Positions 38,499 through 48,509 of a stretch of DNA of 64,000 nucleotides are shown piece by piece. Source of the DNA: Trichococcus ilyis (GTDB lineage Bacteria; Bacillota; Bacilli; Lactobacillales; Aerococcaceae); NCBI RefSeq assembly GCF_900109135.1, contig NZ_FNYT01000011.1, forward strand, positions 1 to 64,000, read 5' to 3'. The notes under the pieces were generated by a model. The model was not told where the DNA came from, searched no databases, and saw nothing but the letters and a program-made list of their open reading frames with translations. Position 1 is the first letter of the stretch. Each line of letters starts with the position of its first letter. The translations under genes and the position numbers were made by a program.

Positions 38499-40262
38499 TT
38501 AACGAAGGGGTAAGGTTACGGTGAAAGTGGTGCCTTTGCCTTGCTTGCTTGCCACGGTAACCGTCCCGTTCATGTTTTCGACCAAATATTTCACGATCGA
38601 TAAGCCCAATCCGGTACCTCCCGAGTTTCTGCTCCGCGCCCTGTCGACGCGATAGAAGCGTTCAAAGACTCTCCCCAGGTCGGCTTCCGGTATTCCGATG
38701 CCGTTATCGGCAACATGCAGAAGCACGTGCTCTGCTGTTTTCTCGACAGTGACCGTTATATGCCCTCCCGCTTGTGTATAAACAACAGCATTATTGATCA
38801 GATTTGCCAAGATTTGTTTCAACCGATTCGGATCCGTATGGATGGTGGCAAAATCCTTTTCCACCAGTTCCAGCGTCATTCCTTTCTCTTTCACTTTCTG
38901 ACCGACCAGCTGGAATGTCGCCAAAACGACTTCGGACACGTTCACTTCCTGGAGAGTGAGCGGGACTTGCCGCTGCTCCAACTTGGATAATTCCAGTATG
39001 TCATTCACCAACAGATTCAACCGGGTACTCTCCGCCAGGATAATCTCCAAGAATTGCTTCAGGATGATGGGGTCTTCCATCGCGCCGTCCAACAAGGTTT
39101 CAGCGAATCCCTTCAAGGCCGTGACGGGCGTGCGCAATTCATGGGAGGCATTGGCCACGAAATCGGACCGGACCTTTTCCAGGCGTCGAATTTCGCTGAT
39201 GTCATACAGCAGAACGATCAAGTTCAGTTCGCCTGGCCTCTTGCCGATTATCGGAACGATATTGGCATCCACGATTTTATCTTTCGGATAGTAAAAATAG
39301 ATTTCGTCATTCTGCGGCTCGCGATATGTGTAAGCTTGCTCGATCATATGGCTTAGCCCGTAGCTGCTGACTGCCTCGACATAGGATTGGCCGATCAAAG
39401 ATTCTTCGCTTTCGCTCAGTATTTCCTGCATCGCGGCATTGACCATCGTGATTTCCTTCTGGTCATCCAACAACATCACGCCGATGACCAAATGGTTGAT
39501 CAGTCCTGTCAGCCGTTCATCGTTTTGTTTGATTTCGTTCATTTGGTTATCCAGGCTCTCGGCCAGTTCATTGATGGTTTCGCCCAATTTTTGGAAATCG
39601 CCGAACCCTTGGCCTTTGTAGCGCGCATCATATTGGTGGTCGGAGAGCTTTTTGGCGACATCCATCACGGCATCGATAGGTCGGCCGATGCGCTTCGTCA
39701 AAGCATAGGTCAGTATGAAAGCTGCAACCAAAGCCAAAAGAATGAAAACGTAAAGGGACTGTTCGATGCGCTGGCTGACCGTCAACGCGCTCAGCGGCCT
39801 TGACAATCGGATCACGGCAGCGATGGTTCCATCCTCAGCATAGATCGGGACAGCGACATAATACAACTCCTGATTGGTGCTTTCGCTCTTCCGTTGCCCC
39901 GTACCGTACGGTTCACCGGACAGGACCTCCTGAATCTCTTCCCGGCGCAGATGATTTTCGAGATTCACCGCAGTGATCTGCGAATCATACAGCACAACTC
40001 CGTCGGTATCGATCAAAGTGATCCTGTCTTCCGTGAAAGCATCGATCTTTTCCAACTCTTCTTCAACCGATACCCAATCGCCGCTGTCCGTACTGTTTTG
40101 GAGCAGGGTCCCGACTATTTGAGTCTGTTCAACAAGCAGATCGCTGTGCAAATTGCGCGTGTAATTGCCCAGTATGGTCTCCAGGAATATCCCGAACGCC
40201 ACACTGAACAATGCAAAAATCAGCACAAAAGTGGCAAGCATCCGCAACTGCAGTTGTTTCAT
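38499..40262 (-). CDS. phoR: Phosphate-sensing histidine kinase PhoR
   Basis: The 587-residue kinase has membrane segments near 8-28 and 168-190 around an extracellular domain, then HAMP (about 190-245), a PAS domain (250-360), HisKA with NASHELRTPVTALKG (His374) and HATPase_c with DNGIGI and GGTGLGLSIVK. The PAS domain is the part that PhoU/PstB contact in related systems. The ATG overlaps the phoP stop (ATGA). The direct neighbourhood of two pst operons with Pho boxes makes the PhoR assignment firm. Confidence 0.94.
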   Translation of the reverse strand: MKQLQLRMLATFVLIFALFSVAFGIFLETILGNYTRNLHSDLLVEQTQIVGTLLQNSTDSGDWVSVEEELEKIDAFTEDRITLIDTDGVVLYDSQITAVNLENHLRREEIQEVLSGEPYGTGQRKSESTNQELYYVAVPIYAEDGTIAAVIRLSRPLSALTVSQRIEQSLYVFILLALVAAFILTYALTKRIGRPIDAVMDVAKKLSDHQYDARYKGQGFGDFQKLGETINELAESLDNQMNEIKQNDERLTGLINHLVIGVMLLDDQKEITMVNAAMQEILSESEESLIGQSYVEAVSSYGLSHMIEQAYTYREPQNDEIYFYYPKDKIVDANIVPIIGKRPGELNLIVLLYDISEIRRLEKVRSDFVANASHELRTPVTALKGFAETLLDGAMEDPIILKQFLEIILAESTRLNLLVNDILELSKLEQRQVPLTLQEVNVSEVVLATFQLVGQKVKEKGMTLELVEKDFATIHTDPNRLKQILANLINNAVVYTQAGGHITVTVEKTAEHVLLHVADNGIGIPEADLGRVFERFYRVDRARSRNSGGTGLGLSIVKYLVENMNGTVTVASKQGKGTTFTVTLPLR

Positions 40263-40990
40263 GCCTTGGCTACCTCGAATTTATACCCAAACCCCCGCAC
40301 TGTCCGGATGTATTGCGGATTTTTGGTATCTTTTTCGATTTTTTCGCGGAGATGGCTGATGTGCACATCGACGATGCGGGTTTCCCCAGCATAATCAAAA
40401 TTCCAAATGGCATTCAGCAACTGTTCCCGGCTCAAAATGCGGTTGGCACGCTTCGCCATGTAAAGCAACAGTTCGAATTCTTTCGGCGTCACTTCGATCA
40501 GTTCCCCATCGACATGGACTTCATACAGCTGCGGAAAGATGGTGATTTCACCCACTTCGATTTTTTCGGTCTCTGCTGCAGGCAATTCTGGTTGTACTGG
40601 CGCAATCGGCTCAGCCGGAACCTTTTTGCTTGTCCTTCTTAAGATCGCCTTCATCCTGGCCAATACTTCGCGCGGGCTGAACGGTTTTGTCATATAGTCG
40701 TCCGCTCCCAGCTCCAGTCCGATGATTTTTTCCAGTTCATCGTCTTTCGCTGTCAAAATCATGATGGGTGTATCAAATTTTTCCTGCCTCAGACGCTTGC
40801 AGATGTCCATTCCGTCCATGGACGGCAGCATCAGGTCCAATATGATGAAGTCAAAAGGATTGGAGATGGCCAAACGGTAGCCTTCCGCTCCGTCGGTGGC
40901 AGTTGTCACCTCGTAGCCGTCCTTTTCCAAGTTGAAAGCCAACAATGTAACGATGGATGGTTCATCATCCACTAGCAAAACCTTTTTCAT
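40259..40990 (-). CDS. phoP: Phosphate response regulator PhoP
   Basis: The 243-residue OmpR/PhoB regulator has a receiver domain (VLLVDDEPSIV, phosphoacceptor in LDLMLPSMDG, Lys in MTKPFSP), a 25-residue linker rich in Pro and Glu, and a winged helix (IRTVRGFGYKF). AGGAGG lies before the ATG. It should bind the TTTACA repeats upstream of pstS1 and pstS2. A promoter for phoPR is at 41101-41129. Confidence 0.95.
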   Translation of the reverse strand: MKKVLLVDDEPSIVTLLAFNLEKDGYEVTTATDGAEGYRLAISNPFDFIILDLMLPSMDGMDICKRLRQEKFDTPIMILTAKDDELEKIIGLELGADDYMTKPFSPREVLARMKAILRRTSKKVPAEPIAPVQPELPAAETEKIEVGEITIFPQLYEVHVDGELIEVTPKEFELLLYMAKRANRILSREQLLNAIWNFDYAGETRIVDVHISHLREKIEKDTKNPQYIRTVRGFGYKFEVAKA

Positions 40991-41100
40991 GTATCCTCCT
41001 CTGACCGATTGGGGTCCGGTATGGATCGCTCCATCCCATGTAATTTACGAATGCCCGTATTTTGGGGCCTCAGCTTCCTGAACGGCTCGCTTCCTTTTTT

Positions 41101-41129
41101 AGCATACTAAAAATGTTGAAAAACGGCAA
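41101..41129 (-). promoter_or_regulatory. Putative phoP promoter
   Basis: TTGCCG (41124-41129) and TATGCT (41101-41106) are 17 bp apart on the minus strand, 111 bp upstream of the phoP ATG. The rest of 40991-41283 holds a short perfect palindrome (AGCTTTCCGGAAAGCT near 41166-41181) and no convincing gene. Confidence 0.5.
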
Positions 41130-41283
41130 TTCAGATTTCAGCTGACGATTCGGGCTTTTCAAGCGACAGCTTTCCGGAAAGCTTGCTGTACAGCAGATTG
41201 CATCCGCTCCAGAAACACATTCCGCACCCGAAAATAATCGGCGCACGTTGTCATTTTTCAGACTGCATCCCGGCCGTTGGCGC

Positions 41284-41327
41284 AAAAAAAGGTTCCGGCC
41301 ATACGCTTTGTATGGCTGGGACCTTTT
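41284..41327 (-). terminator. Terminator of ftsEX
   Basis: A stem of 18 pairs with few mismatches (41287-41304 with 41310-41327) leads into a T run on the minus strand. Confidence 0.88.
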
Positions 41328-41345
41328 GAGGATAAAAATTGTTTT

Positions 41346-42233
41346 TTAAACTTTCAGGAAGCGGCGCATCGAGAATACGGAACCGAACGCTCCGATAAAG
41401 ATCCCGATCCCGACCATCAGGAGGCTGATGTAGATGAGGAACGGATTCGGATTCAGAAGCGCGAAATTTGTGCCGGCCAAATAGTCCCCGCTCACGTCAA
41501 AGATGAACTGATAAAGGAACACAAGGAAAGTCGTAGGGATCAAAGCCCCGATCAAACCGATCATGGCCCCTTCGATCAGGAAAGGCCATCTGATGAAGCT
41601 GTTTTTTGCCCCCACCAAGCGCATGATTTCGATCTCGGTGCTGCGGGAAAAGATGGTGATGCGGATTGTGTTGGAGATCAGGAAGACAGCAACCAACAGC
41701 AAGCCGATGATGATGACAAGCCCGATGGTACGGATCGTCGCAATCGTTTCGAACAGCTTATCGGCTGTGGCACCGCCGTATTCGACCTGCGCCACATACT
41801 GCATGGCTGATGCTGCTTCAGCTACCGCTTTCGTCTGCTCTGGGGCTGTCGTATTCAGGACATAGGCATCATACAATGGATTGGCATCTCCGCCGAAAAG
41901 GTCAAACTCTTCGCCGTAGCTCCCGATGATTTTGTCCAGTTCCTCATCCCGGCTGGAGAAAGTGATCGATTCCACATTGGCGATGTTCTCCAGTTCCGTC
42001 TTCAGGGTTTCCTGGGCAGCCTGATCAGCCGCCAGATCGATGTAAACTTTTACGCTGACATCATTTTCGACATCGGAAGCCAACTTGTTCACGTTCAAAA
42101 GAATTCCGGTGAAGGATCCAACCAGCAACAAAGTCAATGCCACCGCACTGATCGAGGCGACCGACATCCAGCCATTCCGGAACAGACTTTTGAAGGCGTC
42201 TCTTATGTGTCTGGCAAATGTTCTAACTTTCAT
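41346..42233 (-). CDS. ftsX: Cell division protein FtsX
   Basis: The 295-residue protein has an N-terminal cytoplasmic segment (HIRDAFKSLFRNGWMS), a membrane helix, a large extracellular domain (about 50-170) and three further C-terminal helices. With FtsE it activates peptidoglycan hydrolases such as PcsB or CwlO at the septum or lateral wall. The start at 42233 (AAGGAG nine bases upstream) overlaps ftsE by 11 bp; an ATG two codons earlier is possible. Confidence 0.95.
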   Translation of the reverse strand: MKVRTFARHIRDAFKSLFRNGWMSVASISAVALTLLLVGSFTGILLNVNKLASDVENDVSVKVYIDLAADQAAQETLKTELENIANVESITFSSRDEELDKIIGSYGEEFDLFGGDANPLYDAYVLNTTAPEQTKAVAEAASAMQYVAQVEYGGATADKLFETIATIRTIGLVIIIGLLLVAVFLISNTIRITIFSRSTEIEIMRLVGAKNSFIRWPFLIEGAMIGLIGALIPTTFLVFLYQFIFDVSGDYLAGTNFALLNPNPFLIYISLLMVGIGIFIGAFGSVFSMRRFLKV

Positions 42234-42909
42234 ATCCATATTCTCCTTCTTGTTGGTCCCGGACAATACGGCCATTCTCTATTGCTAATACGCGGTGCTT
42301 GATGTCATTAACGATTTGGCTGTTATGTGTTGCCATCAGGATGGTTGTCCCTTGGTTGTTGATTTCTTCCAGAATGCGCATGATTTCCATGGACGTATCC
42401 GGATCCAAGTTCCCTGTCGGCTCATCCGCGATCAGCACACCCGGCATATTCGCAATCGCACGCGCAATCGCAATCCGTTGCTGTTCCCCGCCGGAAAGTT
42501 CGTTCGGGAACATCCGCACTTTATGCTTCAGTCCGACCAAATCAAGCACTTCCAATACGCGCTTTTGGATGACTTTTGGACTTTTCTCGACCACTTCCAT
42601 CGCGTAAGCGATGTTCTCGTAGACGGTCAGTTTAGGTAATAGTTTGAAATCCTGGAAGACCACGCCCACAAAACGGCGCAGCAACGGGACATCCCGCTCC
42701 TTCATGGTCGATAAATTATATTTGCCTACTTGGACTGTTCCTGAGGTTGGTTTTACTTCACGATACATCATTTTGATGAAGGTTGATTTGCCGGCTCCGC
42801 TGGGGCCCACGATATAGACAAATTCTCCTTGCTCGATTTTCACGCTCAGATTATTGACCGCCGTAATGCCGTTGGAATATTTCTTAGAGACATTCAGCAT
42901 TTCAATCAT
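42223..42909 (-). CDS. ftsE: Cell division ATP-binding protein FtsE
   Basis: The 228-residue ABC ATPase has Walker A GPSGAGKSTFIKMMYREVKP, signature LSGGEQQRIAIARA and Walker B VLIADEPTGNLDP. The ATG at 42909 follows AGGTGATAAA; an extended frame is not used. It is coupled to ftsX. Own promoter signals lie in the gap to prfB. Confidence 0.96.
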   Translation of the reverse strand: MIEMLNVSKKYSNGITAVNNLSVKIEQGEFVYIVGPSGAGKSTFIKMMYREVKPTSGTVQVGKYNLSTMKERDVPLLRRFVGVVFQDFKLLPKLTVYENIAYAMEVVEKSPKVIQKRVLEVLDLVGLKHKVRMFPNELSGGEQQRIAIARAIANMPGVLIADEPTGNLDPDTSMEIMRILEEINNQGTTILMATHNSQIVNDIKHRVLAIENGRIVRDQQEGEYGYES

Positions 42910-42981
42910 TTTATCACCTGTCTTTTCTTTTTTTCCTTGCTTCCGCTCCGGGGACGCCGGAGGCTGCAAGAATGCTTCCCT

Positions 42982-43037
42982 ATTATAGCACGTTGTGCAA
43001 ATATGTCTGTTTTAGTTTCTTTACAAGTATGTGTCAA
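42982..43037 (-). promoter_or_regulatory. Promoter signals upstream of ftsE
   Basis: On the minus strand a consensus TTGACA (43032-43037) is followed at 17 bp by TAAAAC, and a consensus TATAAT lies further down (42982-42987) without a clear -35. There may be two alternative start points. An inverted repeat GCAC-AAC-GTGC sits directly upstream of TATAAT. Confidence 0.5.
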
Positions 43038-43052
43038 TAGCTTTTCTGAGGC

Positions 43053-44169
43053 TTACTGTTCTTCCTGATCCATCGTCATTTTCAGATAGGCATCGATGAA
43101 GGCATCCAGATCCCCATCCATGACGGCCTGGACGTTGCCCGTTTCATAGCTGCTTCTGTGGTCTTTGACCATGGAATACGGATGGAACACGTAGGAGCGG
43201 ATCTGTGAGCCCCAACCGATTTCTTTTTGCTCCCCGCGGATCGCCGCCAGTTCCTTCTCGCGCTCTTCCTCTTGCAGCTGGTACAGCTTCGCTTTCAGCA
43301 TCCCCATGGCGGTGTCCCTGTTCTGGAATTGGGAACGTTGCGCCTGACTCGCCACAACGATGCCGGTCGGGATATGGGTAATCCGGATTGCCGAAGAGGT
43401 TTTGTTGATGTGCTGTCCACCCGCTCCGCTGGCACGATAGGTATCGACACGGATATCATCCGGGCTCACTTCAATCTCGGCATCATCCGCAGCGATCTCC
43501 GGCATCACGTCGATCGAGCAGAAGGATGTATGCCTTCTGCCGGCCGAGTCGAACGGCGAAATCCGGACCAAACGGTGCACGCCGCGCTCGGAACGCAGAT
43601 AGCCATAGGCGTTCACTCCTTTGATCAGGATCGTCACACTCTTGATGCCGGCTTCATCGCCGCTCTGGTAATCCAGCGTCTCCACCTCAAAACCTTTTTT
43701 GTCCGCCCAACGCGTGTACATGCGGAAAAGCATGCTTCCCCAGTCCTGGGATTCCGTTCCGCCTGCGCCGGGATGAATCTCAAGGATAGCGTTCGATTTG
43801 TCGTGCGGGCCGTTCAGCAGCATCGTCAATTCATATTTCTCGAGCGCTTCCGTGAATTCTGTTGTCTTTTCTGTCAATTCCTCCAGATAATCCGGATCCT
43901 CATCTTCCTTCACCAGTTCATACAATACTTCGAGGTCTTCATACTTCGCTTCCAGATCCTTGAAAGTGTTATAGACGGCTTTCAGTTGGTTCGATTGGTT
44001 GATGACTGCTTGCGCTGCTTCGGCATTGTTCCAGAACTCAGGATCCAACATGCGATCATCGCATTCCGCGATGTCCGTTTCCAGGCCATCTAAGTCAAAG
44101 AGACCTCCTGAAGCTTGAGATTTTTGATTCTGAGTTTTCCAATATTGCTTTGATTTCGCTTAATTCCAT
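43053..44169 (-). CDS. prfB: Peptide chain release factor 2, with programmed +1 frameshift
   Basis: The gene begins at ATG 44169 (TAGGAGG upstream). After 24 codons it meets an in-frame TGA (44095-44097) in the context CTT-TGA-C, with an internal Shine-Dalgarno AGGAGG (44104-44109) just before. This is the classic autoregulatory +1 slip; reading resumes at GAC and runs 347 more codons to 43053, 371 residues in all. The body shows the stop-reading SPF motif ([15 protein letters not shown]) and the catalytic [15 protein letters not shown]. It is not a pseudogene. secA precedes it, as in most Firmicutes. Confidence 0.97.
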
Positions 44170-44201
44170 TTGATTTCCTCCTAGATTCGACAAAGAAGGA
44201 T

Positions 44202-44241
44202 GGGTCGGGATAAAAACAAGCGACTGTTTTTTTCCCGACCC
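44202..44241 (-). other. Intercistronic hairpin secA-prfB
   Basis: A stem of about 17 pairs with one interruption, GGGTCGGGA outermost and an A/T-rich inner part, lies between secA and prfB. The sequence behind it is not a T run, so termination would be partial at best; it may limit read-through or protect the secA message. Confidence 0.6.
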
Positions 44242-44294
44242 TCCCCGATTGACGCTGTATCCGATTGTTGTGTGTGTTTTGCTGCCGACCCGGT

Positions 44295-46853
44295 CTATTT
44301 TTCCGTGGACGACTCTTGTTTTTCTGCCGCTTCAGCGGCATTTGCGGCCTGTTTGGCTTTCTGGATTTCCATCAGTTTCTGCATTCTCATCGCCGCGATC
44401 TGCGCCCGGCGCGCTTGTTCCAATTGCTCCGTTTGGGAAGCGACTGTCTCGCGCTTCGGCATGATGTTGGAACCTTGGCCAACCGACTGACGCTGCAGAT
44501 TTTGGCGGATTTCCGATTTCATCACGATGCGGGTGACGTCATAGTCGATGGTTGCGATCATCTCCTGGAAACGATCATAGCCTTCCGTTTGGTACTCGGT
44601 CAACGGATTGTTCTGCGCGTAAGAACGCAGGCCGATTCCTTGGCGAAGTTCGTCCATGTTATCGATATGATCGGTCCATTTGTTGTCCACGACGCGCAGG
44701 ATGACGACTTTTTCGAACTCCAGCATCTGTTCCGGACTCAATTGCGATTCTTTCGTCCGGTAGACTTCCATTGCGCGTTCCACCAAGTATTCCTCGATTT
44801 CATGCGCTGTTTTGCCTTCGAGATCCGCCAAGCTGATGCTGTCGGGATGCACCAAAGCAGCTCCGGCGAAGTCGCGGATCCCCTGCAGGTTCCAAGTTGT
44901 CTTTTCACCGATGGTATGCGTTTCGACGACACGTGCGATTGCCCGTTTGATCATGGCTGTCGTGACATACTTCAACGACCCGGTCTCATTGATGACTTCC
45001 AAACGCTGTCCATAAATGATTTCACGCTGTTCGCGCATGACTTCATCGTATTCCAATACGTTTTTCCGGGTATCGTAGTTGTTGCCTTCCACCCGTTTCT
45101 GGGCGGATTCGACTTGTTTGGAGAGCATTTTGCTTTGGATGACCACGTCTTCAGCTTCATCGTCCAAATTCAATTTGCTCCAGACCTGTTGGATCCGTTC
45201 CGATCCGAAACGTCTCATCAAGTCATCTTCCAGCGACAAGTAAAATTGCGTTTCGCCCGGATCCCCTTGACGGCCTGAACGTCCTCTTAACTGATTGTCG
45301 ATCCGGCGTGACTCATGGCGTTCGGTTCCGATCACGCAAAGCCCGCCCAATTCCTTGACGCCTTTGCCCAATTTGATGTCGGTTCCGCGACCGGCCATGT
45401 TTGTGGCGATTGTGACGGCTCCGGGTTGTCCGGCCCCGACGATGATTTCCGCTTCCCGGAAATGGTTTTTCGCATTCAGCACTTGGTGCGGAATGTTTTC
45501 CTGGCGCAGCATCTGTGAAAGCAATTCGGATGTTTCGACCGCCACGGTACCGACCAGGATCGGCTGCCCTTTCGCATGGCGCTCTCCGATATCGGCCACT
45601 ACCGCCCTGAATTTGCTCTTCAAGGATGGGTACAGCAAATCCGGATAGTCATGACGGACGATCGGTCTGTTCGTCGGAATCGAGATGACGTTCATGTTGT
45701 AGATTTCCCGGAATTCCTCTTCCTCCGTTTTGGCCGTACCGGTCATACCGGACAGTTTTTTGTACATGCGGAAATAGTTCTGGAAAGTGATGGTGGCCAT
45801 CGTTTTCGATTCATTTTCGATCTCGACGTTCTCTTTTGCTTCGATGGCTTGATGAAGCCCGTCCGAGTAGCGGCGGCCTTCCATGATCCGGCCGGTGAAT
45901 TGGTCAACGATTTTCACTTTGCCGTCTTCCACCACGTAATCGATGTCCAAAAGCATGATGTAGTTCGCGCGCAAAGCTTGATCCAAGTGGTGCACCAAGC
46001 GGGTATTATCCACATCGTACAGGTTCGGCAAATGGAACGTTTTTTCGGCTTTCTCGATGCCTTCGTCCGTCAGGGAAATCGATTTGGATGTCAGGTCGAT
46101 CGTGTAGTCTTCATTTTCTTTCAGGCTTTTGATGAAGAAATCGGCTCGGTTATAGAGTGCCGTCGACTTTTCGGCTTGTCCGGAAATGATCAACGGTGTG
46201 CGGGCTTCATCGATCAGGATCGAGTCGACCTCATCGACGACCGCAAAATTCAGCGGGCGCTGCACCATCTGATTTTTGTAGACGACCATATTGTCGCGCA
46301 AATAATCAAAGCCCAGTTCATTGTTGGTGCTGTAGGTGATGTCGCAGTTGTAGGCTTCCCTTTTTTCCTCTGAAGACTTGCCGTTGGTGTTCAGGCCGAC
46401 AGTCAATCCCAGGAAACGGTACAGTTCGCCCATCTCGACCGCATCACGGCTTGCCAGGTACTCATTGACCGTGACGACATGGACGCCTTCGCCGGAAAGG
46501 GCATTCAGGTAGACCGGCATCGTGGCGGTCAAGGTTTTCCCTTCACCTGTCTTCATTTCCGCGATATTGCCTTTATGCAAGGTGATCCCGCCCATGATCT
46601 GCACTTTGTACGGATACAAGCCAAGCACGCGTTTTGCCCCTTCGCGGACTACCGCAAAAGCTTCCGGAAGCAGATCATCCAATGACTCTCCCTTTTTGTA
46701 GCGTTCTTTATAGGATTCGGTCAATGCGCGCAATTCTTCATCATCCAAAGCGGCCATTCGATCCGCGTAGGAGATGACTTTATCCGCTACACTGTCCAGG
46801 GAACGTAGCTCTTTCTTATCATTCTCGATGAGTTTCTTTAAAAAGTTGGCCAT
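44295..46853 (-). CDS. secA: Preprotein translocase ATPase SecA
   Basis: The 852-residue motor of the Sec pathway has Walker [14 protein letters not shown], the DEAD-like [15 protein letters not shown], and the [11 protein letters not shown] motif near the end of the second RecA domain. The C-terminal tail ends in a charged coiled stretch ([16 protein letters not shown]) and [12 protein letters not shown]. The usual zinc-binding tail CxCxSGKKxKxCCH is absent and no frameshifted copy is visible behind the stop. AGAGGAG precedes the ATG at 46853. It lies upstream of prfB. Confidence 0.97.
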   Translation of the reverse strand: MANFLKKLIENDKKELRSLDSVADKVISYADRMAALDDEELRALTESYKERYKKGESLDDLLPEAFAVVREGAKRVLGLYPYKVQIMGGITLHKGNIAEMKTGEGKTLTATMPVYLNALSGEGVHVVTVNEYLASRDAVEMGELYRFLGLTVGLNTNGKSSEEKREAYNCDITYSTNNELGFDYLRDNMVVYKNQMVQRPLNFAVVDEVDSILIDEARTPLIISGQAEKSTALYNRADFFIKSLKENEDYTIDLTSKSISLTDEGIEKAEKTFHLPNLYDVDNTRLVHHLDQALRANYIMLLDIDYVVEDGKVKIVDQFTGRIMEGRRYSDGLHQAIEAKENVEIENESKTMATITFQNYFRMYKKLSGMTGTAKTEEEEFREIYNMNVISIPTNRPIVRHDYPDLLYPSLKSKFRAVVADIGERHAKGQPILVGTVAVETSELLSQMLRQENIPHQVLNAKNHFREAEIIVGAGQPGAVTIATNMAGRGTDIKLGKGVKELGGLCVIGTERHESRRIDNQLRGRSGRQGDPGETQFYLSLEDDLMRRFGSERIQQVWSKLNLDDEAEDVVIQSKMLSKQVESAQKRVEGNNYDTRKNVLEYDEVMREQREIIYGQRLEVINETGSLKYVTTAMIKRAIARVVETHTIGEKTTWNLQGIRDFAGAALVHPDSISLADLEGKTAHEIEEYLVERAMEVYRTKESQLSPEQMLEFEKVVILRVVDNKWTDHIDNMDELRQGIGLRSYAQNNPLTEYQTEGYDRFQEMIATIDYDVTRIVMKSEIRQNLQRQSVGQGSNIMPKRETVASQTEQLEQARRAQIAAMRMQKLMEIQKAKQAANAAEAAEKQESSTEK

Positions 46854-47087
46854 TCTATATCTCCTCTTGCTGTCTGATTTCATTCCAGCAATCATTTTTA
46901 CTGGGTATGCATGCGTGTATATGCCGTTCGTTGCTGCTGCAAAAATAATTCTTATATCTCTACTATTCTATCATTACTTTTAATTAATGTGAACTACTCA
47001 CCATCAACAAAACCTTGCGCAAGGTGCCGATCGACGTTTGCGGATTCAGCGCTGCAGCCCGGGTGAGACGGCAAAAATCGAATAATA

Positions 47088-47121
47088 CAAAAAAAGCCCC
47101 CCGCCTTCTCTGGGCGGGGGA
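47088..47121 (-). terminator. Terminator of hpf
   Basis: Stem CCCCCGCC/GGCGGGGG (47098-47105 with 47113-47120) is followed on the minus strand by GC and a T run. Confidence 0.88.
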
Positions 47122-47135
47122 CGTTATTTTCGGAT

Positions 47136-47693
47136 TTAGTCAGTTTCGATCAGACCGAATTTGCCGTCTTTCCGGCGGTACACAATACTTGTGCCGTTCG
47201 TTTCAGCATCTTCGAAGATAAAGAAGTTGTGTCCAAGCATGTTCATCTGCAATACAGCTTCTTCACTATCCATCGGTTTAAGGGAAAGACGTTTAGTGCG
47301 GACGATTTCAAGCGGATTCTCATCGGTTTCCATTTTTTCTTCGATCAGATTCGGCTCGTTTCCGATATCAAACCCTCTCTCTCTGGATTTGCGGTGAATC
47401 TTCGTCTTGTATTTACGGACTTGGCGTTCAAGTTTGTCCACGACCAAATCGATGCTTCCGTAAAGATCATTGGAAGTCTCTTCGGCTCTTAAAACCAGGA
47501 AAGGCAGCGGAACCGTAACTTCCACCTTGGCAGATTTTTCGGCTGGGAATGGATAAACTTTCAGATTGACATGCGCAGTTGTTTCAGGCACGTTGCCAAA
47601 ATATTTTTCCAATCTGCCTAATTTTTTCTCGGCGTAATTACGAATCGGTTCTGTTACCTCAATATTTTCTCCTCGGACATTATACTTAAACAT
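47136..47693 (-). CDS. hpf: Ribosome hibernation-promoting factor, long form
   Basis: The 185-residue protein has an N-terminal HPF/YfiA domain (about 1-100, MFKYNVRGENIEVTEPIRNYAEKKLGRLE) and a C-terminal dimerisation domain (about 125-182, IVRTKRLSLKPMDSEEAVLQM, FFIFEDAETN). The long form joins two 70S ribosomes into 100S dimers in stationary phase. AAGGAG stands eight bases before the ATG. A strong promoter and a leader hairpin lie upstream. It follows comFA-comFC, the usual Bacilli order. Confidence 0.96.
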   Translation of the reverse strand: MFKYNVRGENIEVTEPIRNYAEKKLGRLEKYFGNVPETTAHVNLKVYPFPAEKSAKVEVTVPLPFLVLRAEETSNDLYGSIDLVVDKLERQVRKYKTKIHRKSRERGFDIGNEPNLIEEKMETDENPLEIVRTKRLSLKPMDSEEAVLQMNMLGHNFFIFEDAETNGTSIVYRRKDGKFGLIETD

Positions 47694-47710
47694 AGCACTC
47701 TCTCCTTTCG

Positions 47711-47806
47711 TCTGACGCATCGTCAGATAAAGACAACCCTCACCTATGGACCACTCATAGGGGGTTTCTTTAACTATATTATAATGTAAGCGCCTTAACA
47801 TTTCAA
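47711..47806 (-). promoter_or_regulatory. hpf promoter and leader hairpin
   Basis: TTGAAA (47801-47806) and TATAAT (47778-47783) are exactly 17 bp apart, a near-consensus vegetative promoter. In the leader, TCTGACG-ATG-CGTCAGA (47711-47727) forms a seven-pair hairpin that ends just upstream of the ribosome-binding site and may affect access to it. Confidence 0.75.
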
Positions 47807-47819
47807 CGTTTATGATTGA

Positions 47820-48509
47820 TTATCTTGCGATTGTGATCGAATGCACCGACCTGAATCCATGCCTGTGCAGGAGCGCTTTCGCGTGGTAGAGCGTTCTTCC
47901 GGTCGTGTATACGTCGTCAAAAAGAATCATTTCCTGCTGAATATATTTTTTGTGTTCGGGCAACACCGAAAATGGTTGGGCTGTCGCCAGCCGTTCCTGC
48001 CGGTTTTTTTCAGATTGCTTTTCCCCGGCGTGATTGTTGGACAGCAGCTGCACATAACGGATACCCGCCTGTTTCAGCATTTCCTCGCATTGGCTGAACC
48101 CCCTTTGCTCAAAACTGGCGCAAGCGATCGGCAGCGGAAGGAACAGCGCTCCGGGGTGTTCTTTTTGGAAAGCCTGCAGATCGGCCGCGAAAACCCCGGC
48201 AAGGCGATAATCCCCTTGAAATTTATAGCGTTGCAGCCAGTCCTTCACGATTCCCGAGTAGCTGTAGCAGGCCTGATGCGCGATCGGCAGCTGCGGATAG
48301 CGGCGACTCCATTTCCGGCAGTCTTCGCATAAAGCAGCGGATTCTTGCGGGCGCATGCAGCCCGGGCAACACAATCGCCCGGCCAAACGCGGCAATTTTG
48401 CATGGCAGGAACGGCAGACGGTTCCGTCCACTTTTTTCCCGAAACTGAACAGCTCCTGGAGAGTCAATATTTCCCGGATCTCATTTTGGCAAAACAGACA
48501 CTGGCCCAT
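47820..48509 (-). CDS. comFC: Competence protein ComFC, phosphoribosyltransferase-like
   Basis: The 229-residue protein has an N-terminal zinc-finger region with several Cys pairs (CLFC, CRSC, CCPGC, CEDC) and a C-terminal PRT domain with ILFDDVYTTGRTL. In competent Firmicutes ComFC acts with ComFA in moving single-stranded DNA into the cytoplasm. Its start overlaps comFA by 29 bp. Length and motifs are normal, so competence may be functional. Confidence 0.93.
   Translation of the reverse strand: MGQCLFCQNEIREILTLQELFSFGKKVDGTVCRSCHAKLPRLAGRLCCPGCMRPQESAALCEDCRKWSRRYPQLPIAHQACYSYSGIVKDWLQRYKFQGDYRLAGVFAADLQAFQKEHPGALFLPLPIACASFEQRGFSQCEEMLKQAGIRYVQLLSNNHAGEKQSEKNRQERLATAQPFSVLPEHKKYIQQEMILFDDVYTTGRTLYHAKALLHRHGFRSVHSITIAR

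Noticed and set aside
41070-41285. Small minus-strand frame of 71 codons between phoP and ftsX
   Set aside because: It has no ribosome site or recognisable family, overlaps the ftsX terminator and the putative phoP promoter, and its composition looks non-coding.
44095-44097. Early in-frame stop in prfB, suggesting a pseudogene
   Set aside because: The stop is within the canonical RF2 frameshift signal (internal AGGAGG and CTTTGAC).
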